Source: Nostoc sp. NMS8 (GTDB taxonomy: Bacteria > Cyanobacteriota > Cyanobacteriia > Cyanobacteriales > Nostocaceae). From it: a stretch of 64,000 nucleotides of DNA. The DNA lies in the NCBI RefSeq assembly GCF_017115045.1, contig NZ_JABXKK010000093.1, forward strand, positions 1 through 64,000, given 5' to 3'. Numbering within the stretch: the first letter of the stretch is position 1; every line of letters begins with the position of its first letter. Below, in pieces: positions 45,516 through 54,321 of the stretch. The notes beneath the pieces were generated by a model. It ran no database searches. It was not told where the DNA came from and saw nothing but the letters and a program-made list of their open reading frames with translations. A program made the translations under genes and the position numbers.

Positions 45516-46643
45516 ATGCGCCTGACTTCATTAGATGTTTTTCGCGGCATTACCATCGCGGCGATGATTCTCGTTAATATGGCGGGTGTCGCAGATGATG
45601 TATATCCTCCCTTAGCCCACGCCGATTGGCACGGTTGCACACCAACTGATTTGGTATTTCCCTTCTTTCTGTTTATTGTTGGTGTAGCGATGACTTTTTC
45701 ACTGTCAAAGTACACCGAAGGTAATAAACCAACCTCAACTATTTACTGGCGGATATTGCGCCGCGCAGCCATTCTCTTTGCCTTGGGATTGCTACTAAAT
45801 GGCTTTTGGAATCAGGGTATTTGGACTTTTGATTTGAGTAGCATCCGCATTATGGGAGTGTTGCAGCGCATTAGCCTTACCTATCTGCTGGCTTCTATAG
45901 CTGTTCTCAACCTTCCGCGTAAAGGTCAATGGATACTTGCAGTAGTTCTACTTATCGGCTACTGGTTAGCGATGACGTATTTACCAGTGCCCGAATACGG
46001 TGCGGGAGTTTTGACGCGGGAAGGTAATTTTGGTGCTTATGTTGACCGCCTGATTATTCCCAAAGCACATTTATACAAGGGTGATGGTTTCAAATTCATG
46101 GGAGATCCAGAGGGACTCTTCAGTACTATTCCTGCTATAGTAAGTGTCCTCGCTGGCTATTTCACTGCTCAATGGATACGCAGTCAACCTGTACAGTCAC
46201 GTACAAGCATAGGTTTAGCATTATTTGGAATTAGTTGCTTAATTATCGGTTGGATTTGGGGGTGGACATTCCCCATTAACAAAAAGCTGTGGACAAGTTC
46301 TTATGTAGTTTTTACAACAGGTTGGGCGTTACTGTTGCTAGCAGCTTGTTATGAATTCATCGAAGTCCGGTTGATGCGTCGTTGGAGTAAGCCTTTTGAA
46401 ATTATGGGCTTAAATGCGATCGCTCTTTTCGTTGCGTCAGTTTTGTTGATTAAAATCTTAGTCAAAACCACTATTGGCACTGGCAAAGACGCTCCCACTA
46501 CCTACAATTGGATTTACCAGAATTTTTTCGCATCTTGGGCGGGGGCATTGAATGGTTCCCTGTTATTTGCTCTAGTCACTGTGTTGTTGTGGTGGGCTGT
46601 TGGTGTTCTAATGTATCGGCAACGCTGGTTTCTGAAAGTGTAA
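45516..46643 (+). CDS. DUF5009 / heparan-alpha-glucosaminide acetyltransferase-like membrane protein
   Basis: A 375-residue membrane protein with about ten helices. The start 'RLTSLDVFRGITIAAMILVN' and 'PTDLVFPFFLFIVGVAMTFS' are the hallmark of the HGSNAT/DUF5009 group, in which an Asp and a later His (here 'AHADWHG') are important. The human relative acetylates a sugar amine across a membrane. The bacterial members probably modify cell-envelope glycans, but substrates are unknown. It is divergent from bcp. Confidence 0.8.
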   Translation: MRLTSLDVFRGITIAAMILVNMAGVADDVYPPLAHADWHGCTPTDLVFPFFLFIVGVAMTFSLSKYTEGNKPTSTIYWRILRRAAILFALGLLLNGFWNQGIWTFDLSSIRIMGVLQRISLTYLLASIAVLNLPRKGQWILAVVLLIGYWLAMTYLPVPEYGAGVLTREGNFGAYVDRLIIPKAHLYKGDGFKFMGDPEGLFSTIPAIVSVLAGYFTAQWIRSQPVQSRTSIGLALFGISCLIIGWIWGWTFPINKKLWTSSYVVFTTGWALLLLAACYEFIEVRLMRRWSKPFEIMGLNAIALFVASVLLIKILVKTTIGTGKDAPTTYNWIYQNFFASWAGALNGSLLFALVTVLLWWAVGVLMYRQRWFLKV

Positions 46644-46934
46644 ATTTGCAAGCAGGCATCAGAAATTAAAAAGATTTTGGTTGTTATTTACGTTTTATTG
46701 TTGTTAATGTTACAACAGGTATTAAGTGATAGATTTTTAACACTTTAGGAACAAAGGCAAGCATAACTTTATCTATAATTACTGGCGCGTTAATCAGCGC
46801 TTTCTTTGGCAACTCATTTAAGTTCTTGATATCGTTTCTAACGTTGGAAGCTTCCACAGATTTATCTGTGCGTTGAAAATTCTTATTTCTTCTAATTCAC
46901 TAAATTAATCCATAGAAAAATTGTGAGGTAATGT

Positions 46935-47633
46935 ATGCGTCGCATGAAATTTTGGGTATTTTTGCCAATTGCCTTGATATTGGGTTGCTCAGATCAACTG
47001 TTGCAATCTAACCCCTCTGTAGCAAAGCCCAATCCAGCAGTGCAAACTAGTCCAACTTTGTTAGCAAAGGCGAGTTATCTTTCACCACTAGAACAGCAGG
47101 TAATTGGTGAGACAAATAAGGTAAGAACAAATCCCAAGTCATATCTCCCGATTCTGGAAAACTATAGAAAGCGTTTTGAGGGGAACCGAGTCAAAATTTC
47201 TAATAATACTTATTTGCGAACTCAAGAAGGAGTTAAGGCAGTTAATGAAGCGATCGCATTTCTCAAATCAGCACGTCCTATAGGAGGCTTGAGTGCATCA
47301 AAGGGTATGTCTTTAGGAGCAAAAGACCACGTTAAAGACCAAGGCCCAAAAGGTGTTACAGGTCATGATGGTAGCGATGGTAGCAGTCCTTTTACTCGCA
47401 TCAATCGCTATGGTAAATGGCAAACAACCGCAGGTGAAAATATCAGTTATGGCCCAAACACCGCTCAAGATATCGTTATGCAATTAATTATTGATGATGG
47501 TGTGCGCGATCGCGGTCATCGAAAAAATATTTTTAACGGCGCTTTCAAAGTCTCTGGTGTTGCTTATGGAACTCACAAAGCATACAGAACAATCTGCGTG
47601 ATTGATTACGCTGGTGGGTATCAGGAAAAATAA
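46935..47633 (+). CDS. CAP-domain (SCP-like) lipoprotein
   Basis: A 232-residue lipoprotein: 'FLPIALILGCSDQ' is a lipobox with Cys18 as the lipidated residue. The CAP domain (about 55-225) has 'LEQQVIGETNKVRTNPKSYL', 'GHDGSDGSSPFTRINRYGKW', 'AGENISYG' and 'DRGHRKNIFN', including the two conserved His and the Glu of the CAP cavity. Bacterial CAP proteins occur at the cell surface and their roles are varied. GAGG precedes the ATG. It is probably monocistronic. Confidence 0.88.
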   Translation: MRRMKFWVFLPIALILGCSDQLLQSNPSVAKPNPAVQTSPTLLAKASYLSPLEQQVIGETNKVRTNPKSYLPILENYRKRFEGNRVKISNNTYLRTQEGVKAVNEAIAFLKSARPIGGLSASKGMSLGAKDHVKDQGPKGVTGHDGSDGSSPFTRINRYGKWQTTAGENISYGPNTAQDIVMQLIIDDGVRDRGHRKNIFNGAFKVSGVAYGTHKAYRTICVIDYAGGYQEK

Positions 47634-47733
47634 CTTGAAGTAGGGAATGGGGAAATCGGGGAGAAAAAACGAATGTCTATTGTACCATTCCCAATTAAAA
47701 ATCTAAAATCTAAAACCAAAAATAGTATCGTCT

Positions 47734-48441
47734 ATGTCTAAATATTTTCTTGCTATTATAATATTTTTAAATTTTTTAGTTATTGTTATAAACATTTTGT
47801 ATTTTCAATGCGAAAACAAAAAAGAACAGCAAAGAACTGAAAAAATTAAACTTATTGCTGCTCAGTTAAAAATAAATTTTTTAGCAGAATACAGTAACAA
47901 TATTATGCAGCATTTACATAATTTTAGACTATTCAAACAAGGAGGGAGAAATTTAGTTACAAATATATTGTCTAAAGAACTTAAGAACTTTAAAATATAC
48001 ATTTTTGAATATAGATACTCAATATATAGTACTAAAACCAAACACGAACATTGGCAAACAATAGCTTTTTTGTATGATAATAATATGCATCCTCCTAAGT
48101 TTTTATTAAAACCAAAAAATATTTTAGATCAACTCAGTCATTTTTTAGGATATCAGGATATCAACTTTGATAAATATCCGAGATTTTCTGAACAATATCT
48201 GTTGCGGGGTAGTGATGAGAAAGGGATTCGTCAGATATTTACTGACAATGTACTTTCTTTTTTTGAAGCCAAAATAGGATTTTACCCAGCTATACAAACA
48301 ACACCATGTCTAGAGGCCGCAAACACCTGTTTGATTTATTACCGTGAAAATGTACGTCTTGAACCAGAACAGATTGAATTATTTTTACAAGAGGGGATGG
48401 AAGTTTTTGATTTATTGAGAACAAAAATATCCAACAACTAA
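47734..48441 (+). CDS. Membrane-anchored hypothetical protein
   Basis: A 235-residue protein with one N-terminal membrane segment (residues about 4-24, 'YFLAIIIFLNFLVIVINILY') and a charged soluble part with no recognised domain. The soluble part has 'HEHWQTIAFLYDNNMHPPKF' and a C-terminal helix, 'EPEQIELFLQEGMEVFDLLR'. Codon use is AT-rich. It follows the CAP lipoprotein by 100 bp in the same orientation, though a dispersed repeat lies between them. The function is unknown. Confidence 0.65.
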   Translation: MSKYFLAIIIFLNFLVIVINILYFQCENKKEQQRTEKIKLIAAQLKINFLAEYSNNIMQHLHNFRLFKQGGRNLVTNILSKELKNFKIYIFEYRYSIYSTKTKHEHWQTIAFLYDNNMHPPKFLLKPKNILDQLSHFLGYQDINFDKYPRFSEQYLLRGSDEKGIRQIFTDNVLSFFEAKIGFYPAIQTTPCLEAANTCLIYYRENVRLEPEQIELFLQEGMEVFDLLRTKISNN

Positions 48442-48747
48442 AGGATACTGTGGAGATTATCCCAAACTGAATAGCTTGGCGATCGCAGGTAAACTAAAAA
48501 ATATCCCTTTCAACATGGTGATTGCGGTTTTTGCAGTCTTTTGCTTCGTAGATTCTTGGGGATTTTTACCCGCTTCAGCTAAAGTTCGGTATAGCTAAAG
48601 TTTGCACCCGCAAGGTCTTGTCTACCTTTGAAGTTCCGTCCTCGAAGATTTTGACAGGAACAGTCTAAAGCCATGTTCCACTTTACAGAGATGAGCAAAT
48701 TTTAATACACGCTCACTGCTGTAAATTCAAGAATCGTTAGATATAAG
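48442..48747. other. Intergenic region, possible gene remnant
   Basis: About 300 bp with no intact gene. AAAGTTCGGTATAGCTAAAG and CCTCGAAGATTTTGACAGGA recall pentapeptide-repeat or dispersed-repeat DNA, but no frame is long enough to support a call. Confidence 0.4.
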
Positions 48748-48990
48748 GCTAAAAGGTGCAACGTTGAGGTTTAAAGGTGCAACGCCGAGGTTCAAAGGCG
48801 CAACTTCGAGGTTCAAAGGTGCAACGCCGAGGTTCAAAGGCTCAACGTTGAGGTTCAGAGGCGCAACGTTGACGTTCAAAGGCGCAACGTTGAGGTTTAA
48901 AGGTGCAACTTCGAGGTTTAAAGGTGCAACTTCGAGGTTCAAAGGTGCAACGTTGAGGTTCAGAGGCTCAACATTGAGGTTCAAAGACGC
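48748..48990. repeat. Minisatellite of about eleven 21-bp units
   Basis: Variants of TTCAAAGGTGCAACGCCGAGG recur about 11 times. Because 21 is a multiple of three, both strands remain open: the minus strand would encode (LNLNVAP)n and the plus strand (RFKGATL)n. No start signal or conserved flank supports a gene. There are no spacers, so it is not CRISPR. Confidence 0.9.
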
Positions 48991-49046
48991 GATAAATCGC
49001 CGTCTCTACAATAATTAGTCCTTTGTAGAGATGGCGATTCATCGCG
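48988..49046. repeat. 24-bp inverted repeat next to the minisatellite
   Basis: CGCGATAAATCGCCGTCTCT (from 48988) continues to 49011 and pairs, with two mismatches, with 49023-49046 (TTGTAGAGATGGCGATTCAT...). It lies 38 bp beyond the stop of the carotenoid oxygenase gene and could serve as its terminator. It is of a dispersed cyanobacterial type. Confidence 0.6.
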
Positions 49047-49083
49047 TTTATTGTTTTAACCGAACAGTATTGTCTACCCTAAC

Positions 49084-50466
49084 TTATTCCCCTACAACCC
49101 AGGTACCATGAAACCCATAAGGCACTCGTTGAGGAATTATCACCCGCGCTACAGGTTCAGCAGTTATATCTTGGGCATTCACAACTACTAATTCTGAAGT
49201 ATCTTCACCCTCATCATGGACAAAAGTTATAAGCCAACCATCATCTTCAGCCGTTGCACCAGGACGCGGCGCAAATACAGCTTCACCGCCATAGCGCCCT
49301 TCTCCGAAGTTATGGGTTTGGGATTTTCCACTGCTGAAGTCGTACTTAATAATACCTTCAAATAAAGGTAGGGGATTGTTCGTCATTTTATTACTGTAGC
49401 CATATCGGGTTTGTCGTCCCAATCGGTTTTCGTTAACGCGAGGGAATTCAGAAGCGACATCATCCAACATTTCTTCGCGCACTGTTCCTGTGCTGAGGTT
49501 GAATCGCCAGCGATACAAACGGGGGATATTTCCTTGTGGATCAAGTTGCGACTCATCAGAACTCAAAACAGTAGTAGAACTCATGCGACAAGCAATCAGC
49601 ACTACTTCGTCTCCGTCTTCGTAGGCGTTGAGGGTATGGAAGACGTAGCAAGCGGGACTCTCAAACCAGCGGATATTACTGTTGTCACCGTGACGTGGTA
49701 AAATACCGAAGCGACTGGAGCGATCGCGCTCAAACATCATTATAGGTTCTCCCCGTTGCGCCCTTTCAAGATTAAAAGTCAAGGGCAAATCCATGAAAAT
49801 AGTGTAGTTTTCAGTGATGGCAAAATCGTGCATCATCACCCCTATTGGCAACTCAATTGGCACTGTCCGCAAGAGTTCGCCTTGTGCTGAAACCACACTA
49901 TATTGTAAGTACGGTGGCACAAACAAAGAATAGCCAAAGAAGATCATTTCCCCTGTCACTGGGTCTACTTTGGGATGGGCTGTGAAGGCAGAAACCAGTT
50001 TGCCATTGTAGGTGTACTCGCCAATGGTATCTAATTCAGGAAGCTTGATGGCATGAGGTTTACCCCCCTCGTTCAGCGCCAACATCTGACCAGCGTGCCA
50101 CACTAAGGCAGTGTTGGCGGTATTTTTGCGGGGGCCGTGGGGGTTATCGATTTGCGGTGGTTCTAACAATCCACTCCAAATAGCCTTACCCGCTTCTCGT
50201 TCTTTTTTCCAGCCGACTGTCTGGATGTAGCGGTTACGATAAGTAGCTACGCCTTTGCTAATTTGCACACCATGCAACATCCCATCTCCATCAAACCAGT
50301 GATATTCACCGATGGGTTTCCATTGAGGGTTAGGGCCATTCCGTACAAACATCCCCGATAATTCCAGGGGTAATTCACCGATGACTGACAATTTGTCGGT
50401 AGTGATTTCTTCATGGATTGGAGCGAAGTTGCGATCGAGATAGGGATTGACTGCTATTGTTACCAT
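49084..50466 (-). CDS. Carotenoid cleavage oxygenase
   Basis: A 460-residue iron enzyme. The four iron-binding histidines are placed at His164 ('FTAHPK'), His213 ('MMHDFA'), His277 ('VFHTLN') and His453 ('GFHGTW'). The entry 'LSGMFVRNGPNPQWKPIGEY' and 'YHWFDGDGMLHGV' are family signatures. Such enzymes cut carotenoids or apocarotenoids at a double bond with oxygen. Nostoc-type genomes have several, and which bond this one cleaves cannot be told from sequence. It has no signal peptide. It lies 71 bp downstream of rpiB on the same strand. Confidence 0.9.
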   Translation of the reverse strand: MVTIAVNPYLDRNFAPIHEEITTDKLSVIGELPLELSGMFVRNGPNPQWKPIGEYHWFDGDGMLHGVQISKGVATYRNRYIQTVGWKKEREAGKAIWSGLLEPPQIDNPHGPRKNTANTALVWHAGQMLALNEGGKPHAIKLPELDTIGEYTYNGKLVSAFTAHPKVDPVTGEMIFFGYSLFVPPYLQYSVVSAQGELLRTVPIELPIGVMMHDFAITENYTIFMDLPLTFNLERAQRGEPIMMFERDRSSRFGILPRHGDNSNIRWFESPACYVFHTLNAYEDGDEVVLIACRMSSTTVLSSDESQLDPQGNIPRLYRWRFNLSTGTVREEMLDDVASEFPRVNENRLGRQTRYGYSNKMTNNPLPLFEGIIKYDFSSGKSQTHNFGEGRYGGEAVFAPRPGATAEDDGWLITFVHDEGEDTSELVVVNAQDITAEPVARVIIPQRVPYGFHGTWVVGE

Positions 50467-50537
50467 TGTGCTGATTTAAATCTAAATTTTGGTTTGCCAT
50501 TATGCTTATTGTGGAATTTTTGCAATCGGTCTACAAA

Positions 50538-50987
50538 TTAAACCTTTTCTTCTAGCTGTTTAATTCGTTTGATTTGCAGGAGGTTCCACTCATCTTCAGA
50601 AAAAGGTGTGCTAAACCAGGTATCTAATATTTCTTTAGCGATCGCTTCTGTAGTTGCACGTAAACTTAATACAAGAACGTTCGCATGATTCCAGATGCGG
50701 GCCCCGCGTGCCGTCTCAGCATCATGGCACAATGCTGCACGTATCCCAGAGACTTTGTTGGCGGCTATAGATGCACCCGTACCAGTCCAACAAAAGACAA
50801 TTCCCTCATCTGCTTTCTGGGTTGCTACCGCCGAAGCAACTTTACTACAGCTAACAGGCCAATCGATTTCAGGGTCATTTTCGGCTAGGGAACCAAAGAG
50901 TATAACTTCATGCCCACGCTGCTTAAGTTCTTCCAGTACCCTATCAGTAAGGTTGGTGCGTTCATCACTGCCAATAGCAATTTTCAT
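50538..50987 (-). CDS. rpiB: RpiB/LacA/LacB family sugar-phosphate isomerase
   Basis: A 149-residue isomerase of the RpiB type, which converts ribose 5-phosphate and ribulose 5-phosphate. 'KIAIGSDE' starts the fold. 'GIVFCWTGTGASIAANKVSG' holds the likely catalytic Cys and the phosphate loop, and 'ALCHDAETARGARIWNHANV' follows. 'CWTGTG' replaces the more usual 'CGTGIG'. The ATG at 50987 follows AGGGG, so it is preferred to the start 10 codons upstream. Cyanobacteria normally also have RpiA, so this may act on a different sugar phosphate. Confidence 0.85.
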   Translation of the reverse strand: MKIAIGSDERTNLTDRVLEELKQRGHEVILFGSLAENDPEIDWPVSCSKVASAVATQKADEGIVFCWTGTGASIAANKVSGIRAALCHDAETARGARIWNHANVLVLSLRATTEAIAKEILDTWFSTPFSEDEWNLLQIKRIKQLEEKV

Positions 50988-51117
50988 GCATTCCCCTTTG
51001 AAGTTAGTCTTCCCCATCTCTTCATACTACGATGTTTATCGGAGACAGGGAAATTGGGCTTTGGGTATTTGGTAAGCTAATCGTCATTTAAATTGCACCA
51101 TATTCATGGTAATAAAA

Positions 51118-51284
51118 GCTGCAAACCCTCTCCCTTGCTCCCTGCCCCCTGCGGCCTCAATGTGTAAATTAAATGCTTAAGAGCTTATTGAGAATGGGGC
51201 ATGGGGCATTGAGCATAGTTTCCTTCTCCCCTTGCTCCTTTGCCCCCTGCCCCCGTGCTTAACTCCCTCATCTCCCCACTTCAG
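51118..51284. repeat. Dispersed C-rich repeats between rpiB and the HlyD gene
   Basis: CTCCCTGCCCCCTGCGGCCT followed by CAATGTGTAAATT, then GGGGCATGGGGCATTGAGC and CTCCTTTGCCCCCTGCCCCC. The CCTGC-CCTCAATGTGYAAA piece recurs at 56325-56358. Confidence 0.65.
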
Positions 51285-52871
51285 CTAAGGCTTCTGACTA
51301 CCCGCTTCTTCTGGTGCAGGCTTGACGGGAGCGCCATTGGTTATGTTGAGAATACCGGAAACAACAATTTTGTCCCCAGCCTTTAATCCGTCAAGAACTT
51401 GATAATTATTTCCCTCAATAACTCCCAATTTCACAGCTTTTTGTTGAGCGACTAAAGATGGTGCTGGCGCTCCAGATTGAGGCTTTTCCTGTGGTGGTTG
51501 AGCCACAAACACAAAAGTCTCCCCACCCAAACGAGATACTGCTGTAACTGGAATTAATATTCCCGGACGCTCATCCCAGATCACTTTAGTTTGCACTGAC
51601 TGAAGATTCAGCAGTCGATTTCTCAAATTGCCAAAGTTAGCTTTCACCAAAACTGTCTGCGAATCTGAACTAGCATTTGGGGAGATAAAACTGATCTTAC
51701 CGGTTGATGTCGGTTTACCTTGGGCATCCAACATTTGCACGGGTAAACCTAAGCGCAACTTTCTGGCTTGATTTAGGGGAATGGATATATTCAGTTCTAA
51801 AGAGTCGTTTTTGGTCAATGTGGTTAGCTGATCCCCTTGTCCCACATACTGCCCTACCTTGACTGGGATATCACCAACAATACCTGTGAAAGGAGCTAGG
51901 ACTTTTGCATATTGTAGTTGGACTTGAGCCGACTGGACTTGAGCTGCTGCCTGGCTAACTTGCGATCGCCCTTGGGCAATATCTTCTGGGCGGTTGCCGT
52001 TCACCTGCTGCCTATAGAATTGTCTCTGTTGTTCTAAGGCAGCACCCAGCTGTTGGATATTAGCAGTTCTGCTTTTGCGGAGTTGCTCTAAGTTTTTCTG
52101 GGCTGCAACCACCGCCGCTTCTGCACTAGCTTTGTTTTTGAGGTATTCATCTAGGCTATCTTGAGAAGTTGCCCCTTCTTTTGTTAATTGTGCGTATCGC
52201 GTTGCTCGTGCTTGTGCTAGTACTAAATCTGATTTGGCGGAATTAACTTGAGCTTCAGCTTGCTGAATTTGCTGTGGTAACGATCCAGATACGGCATCTT
52301 GATATTTTGCTTCGGCTTGATCTAGCTGGGCTTTGGCTTGGGAAACTACTTCTGTTCGAGTCCCCGCTTTGAGTTCAGCCAGACTTGCCTGTGCTTGTTC
52401 TAGTGCTGCTTGTCTTTGTCGTAGCTGGGCTTCGGCATCATCACTTTGTAGGCTAATAATGACTTGCCCTTGTTGAACACGGTTGCCTTCTTTGATGAAA
52501 ACCTGAGTAATTCGTCCTTCAACCTGTGGCTTAATTGGTACAGATAGTGGTGCCTCTAAGGAGCCAATAAACTCCGAACTTTCCTGAACAGTTTCAGTTT
52601 CTACAGTTGCTAACTTGACAGGTATTGCTGGTTGCCCAGCACCGGCTCCAGCCGCAGGTGCATTGCTAGCGTTACTAGTTTGCCACCAGCGCCAACCAAA
52701 ACCAACACCTGCAACTAAGAGTATAATTCCCAATATTAGGGGCCAACGCCTTTTTTGAGGTGGCTTTGGCGATCGCTGTGGCAATGGTTGCAATTCTTGA
52801 TTAGGCTCGGTAACAGCAGGCTGTTCTACTTCAATCGGAAGGGGAGAGTCAGGGAACTGAGGATTGGACAT
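51285..52871 (-). CDS. HlyD/AcrA-type periplasmic adaptor of an efflux pump
   Basis: A 528-residue membrane fusion protein. One N-terminal membrane helix (about 42-62, 'WPLILGIILLVAGVGFGWRW') follows a Pro/Gln-rich cytosolic tail. Next comes the lipoyl-like half ('EAPLSVPIKPQVEGRITQVF'), a long coiled coil rich in Ala and Gln (about 145-305), the second lipoyl half ('VLAPFTGIVGDIPVKVGQYV') and beta-barrel domains. It would bridge an inner-membrane RND or ABC pump to an outer-membrane channel. Neither is encoded next to it in the window. A decayed TetR gene lies upstream on the same strand. Confidence 0.88.
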   Translation of the reverse strand: MSNPQFPDSPLPIEVEQPAVTEPNQELQPLPQRSPKPPQKRRWPLILGIILLVAGVGFGWRWWQTSNASNAPAAGAGAGQPAIPVKLATVETETVQESSEFIGSLEAPLSVPIKPQVEGRITQVFIKEGNRVQQGQVIISLQSDDAEAQLRQRQAALEQAQASLAELKAGTRTEVVSQAKAQLDQAEAKYQDAVSGSLPQQIQQAEAQVNSAKSDLVLAQARATRYAQLTKEGATSQDSLDEYLKNKASAEAAVVAAQKNLEQLRKSRTANIQQLGAALEQQRQFYRQQVNGNRPEDIAQGRSQVSQAAAQVQSAQVQLQYAKVLAPFTGIVGDIPVKVGQYVGQGDQLTTLTKNDSLELNISIPLNQARKLRLGLPVQMLDAQGKPTSTGKISFISPNASSDSQTVLVKANFGNLRNRLLNLQSVQTKVIWDERPGILIPVTAVSRLGGETFVFVAQPPQEKPQSGAPAPSLVAQQKAVKLGVIEGNNYQVLDGLKAGDKIVVSGILNITNGAPVKPAPEEAGSQKP

Positions 52872-53423
52872 CTTCGTTTTCTCGTCTTGTGGATTTAGAC
52901 TTGGGCAATCTACTCTTCGCTAAAAAAGCATTATTTTGAATAGTTTTTTAGCCCTTTTTCTCGATGTTGGTGACAAAATTTTTGGGTATTTGGGCGATCG
53001 CTCACGATGTCTAGCACCTAAAACAAACCAATATCATCTAGCACATTATGGTCATTTTGTACATTACTTAACTCCAATCATTTTTTAAATTGTAATTTAT
53101 AAAACTTCCTTCACTAGTAAAAACCCTGTGCCTTGTCTCAGATAAAAAGCACAATTCATCTTGTTGCAGGCAACCAAATGAAACCCCTGTCTCCTTCAAT
53201 GGTGAAGTGCTAATATCACACACAAATAGACTCACAAAAATTTGCATGTAATATTTATAACTTTAGTCTAGTGTGGTAGATATATCGCTAAAACGCAAGG
53301 TACGGTGAAGCAATATACTCGCGGAACTATTTACAGATGCTTTTATATCTATAATCTGAAGATACTGTGTTTAGTTCTTGACTTTTTCGCAAGTACACAA
53401 TCATCTGTGCGCGCAGCGATTTT
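52872..53423. other. Intergenic region upstream of the HlyD gene
   Basis: About 550 bp, AT-rich, with no gene I can support. A frame at 53305-53559 on the plus strand is the shadow of the TetR remnant. It presumably holds the HlyD promoter. Confidence 0.5.
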
Positions 53424-53786
53424 TCAGTTTCGTATAAGATTCAGAAAGGTGGACTGGGGATGTCGCTTCGCTTCTGCAATAAATGTCCAAATCAGGTTTT
53501 CATGCTCCTCCATCATCTTGGTTGCAAAGCCTTGGATAATTCTTGAAGTCAATGTATAGGTTTTGAGTCTACTCGTCGTAATAGGCTGGCTACAGCTTGA
53601 GACTGTAAAGCGATCGCTTAGGTAATCACAAGTTAGTGGTTGCTTTTTGTTCTGAAAATGACGAAATCAAGTGACTTTAGCGAACATAGCAACACAAGCA
53701 ATTTCTTGCGTTTTAGCTTCGATTAAACCTACCGTTGCAGACACCTCAGTTGTCGTCTTAATCAAGGTTGCAGGAATTTTTGCCAT
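53424..53786 (-). pseudogene. Decayed TetR-family regulator gene
   Basis: One frame, interrupted by TGA at 53667-53669, still reads like a TetR protein: 'GLIEAKTQEIA' (helix 1), then 'AKVT', the stop, and directly after it 'FRHFQNKKQPLT', the typical end of the TetR helix-turn-helix. Later, 'MMEEHENLIWTFIAEAKRHP' resembles the ligand-domain helix 'lL..ll.Ea.rhP'. About 12-16 residues between helices 1 and 3 and much of the C-terminal domain are missing. It is upstream of, and on the same strand as, the HlyD adaptor gene, where Nostoc-type genomes often have a TetR repressor of the efflux operon. The ATG at 53786 ('MAKIPATL') is taken as the original start. Confidence 0.6.
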
Positions 53787-53815
53787 CCTTGATGTTAAGT
53801 TTTCTGTGAGTGTTT

Positions 53816-54151
53816 GCAAGCGCTTGCTTGCATTATAACCACATAGTAGAGCAGATATTACATAAGTCACAGATAAATTTATCCTTCTTAAGTCGTAGTT
53901 AATACTAATCTTAAGGAAGAAAAAAGTACGGAGCCATGCCTTCTCTATGAGACGTTCCCCCTCGCTTGCTTGCCCTGGGGGTTAGGCGGGCTATGGCTAC
54001 ACTGATTAATTCAGCTTTATTCATCAAGTCATCCTCACTAAGAACGATGTGCAATCAATTAGTGTTCTCTAGAGTCCTATTTTTGAGCAATCTTAACTTC
54101 CTACAGTTAGTTCACCCGATCGGTTGATTCACAATTCACCCGAATGGGTGA
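53816..54151. promoter_or_regulatory. Candidate TetR-type operators upstream of the TetR remnant
   Basis: Two spaced palindromes, TTCACCCGATCGGTTGA (54111-54127, one mismatch) and TTCACCCGAATGGGTGA (54135-54151, perfect TCACCC-N4-GGGTGA), lie 24 bp apart. A third palindrome, GCAAGCGCTTGC (53816-53827), lies 30 bp before the remnant's ATG. Repeated TCACCC/GGGTGA boxes are typical TetR-family sites. Their use is inferred only. Confidence 0.45.
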
Positions 54152-54214
54152 TTTAATTTATCCTAATTAGGGTACTAGCTGTGTAGACAGTCCCCTTCAA
54201 AGTGCTGAGGGCCC

Positions 54215-54252
54215 AGTGCAGAGTTAAAAAGTGAGATTCTTAACTCTGCACT
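54215..54252. repeat. 13-bp perfect inverted repeat at the glycosyltransferase 3' end
   Basis: AGTGCAGAGTTAA (54215-54227) and TTAACTCTGCACT (54240-54252) with a 12-nt loop, 70 bp past the glycosyltransferase stop. It may be a terminator stem. No T-run is obvious. Confidence 0.5.
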
Positions 54253-54321
54253 CCGAAATGGCTCAACGCCCCGCGACTGCTAACGGAATTGTTTTGCCCA
54301 ATCCCCAATCCTCGATCCCCT

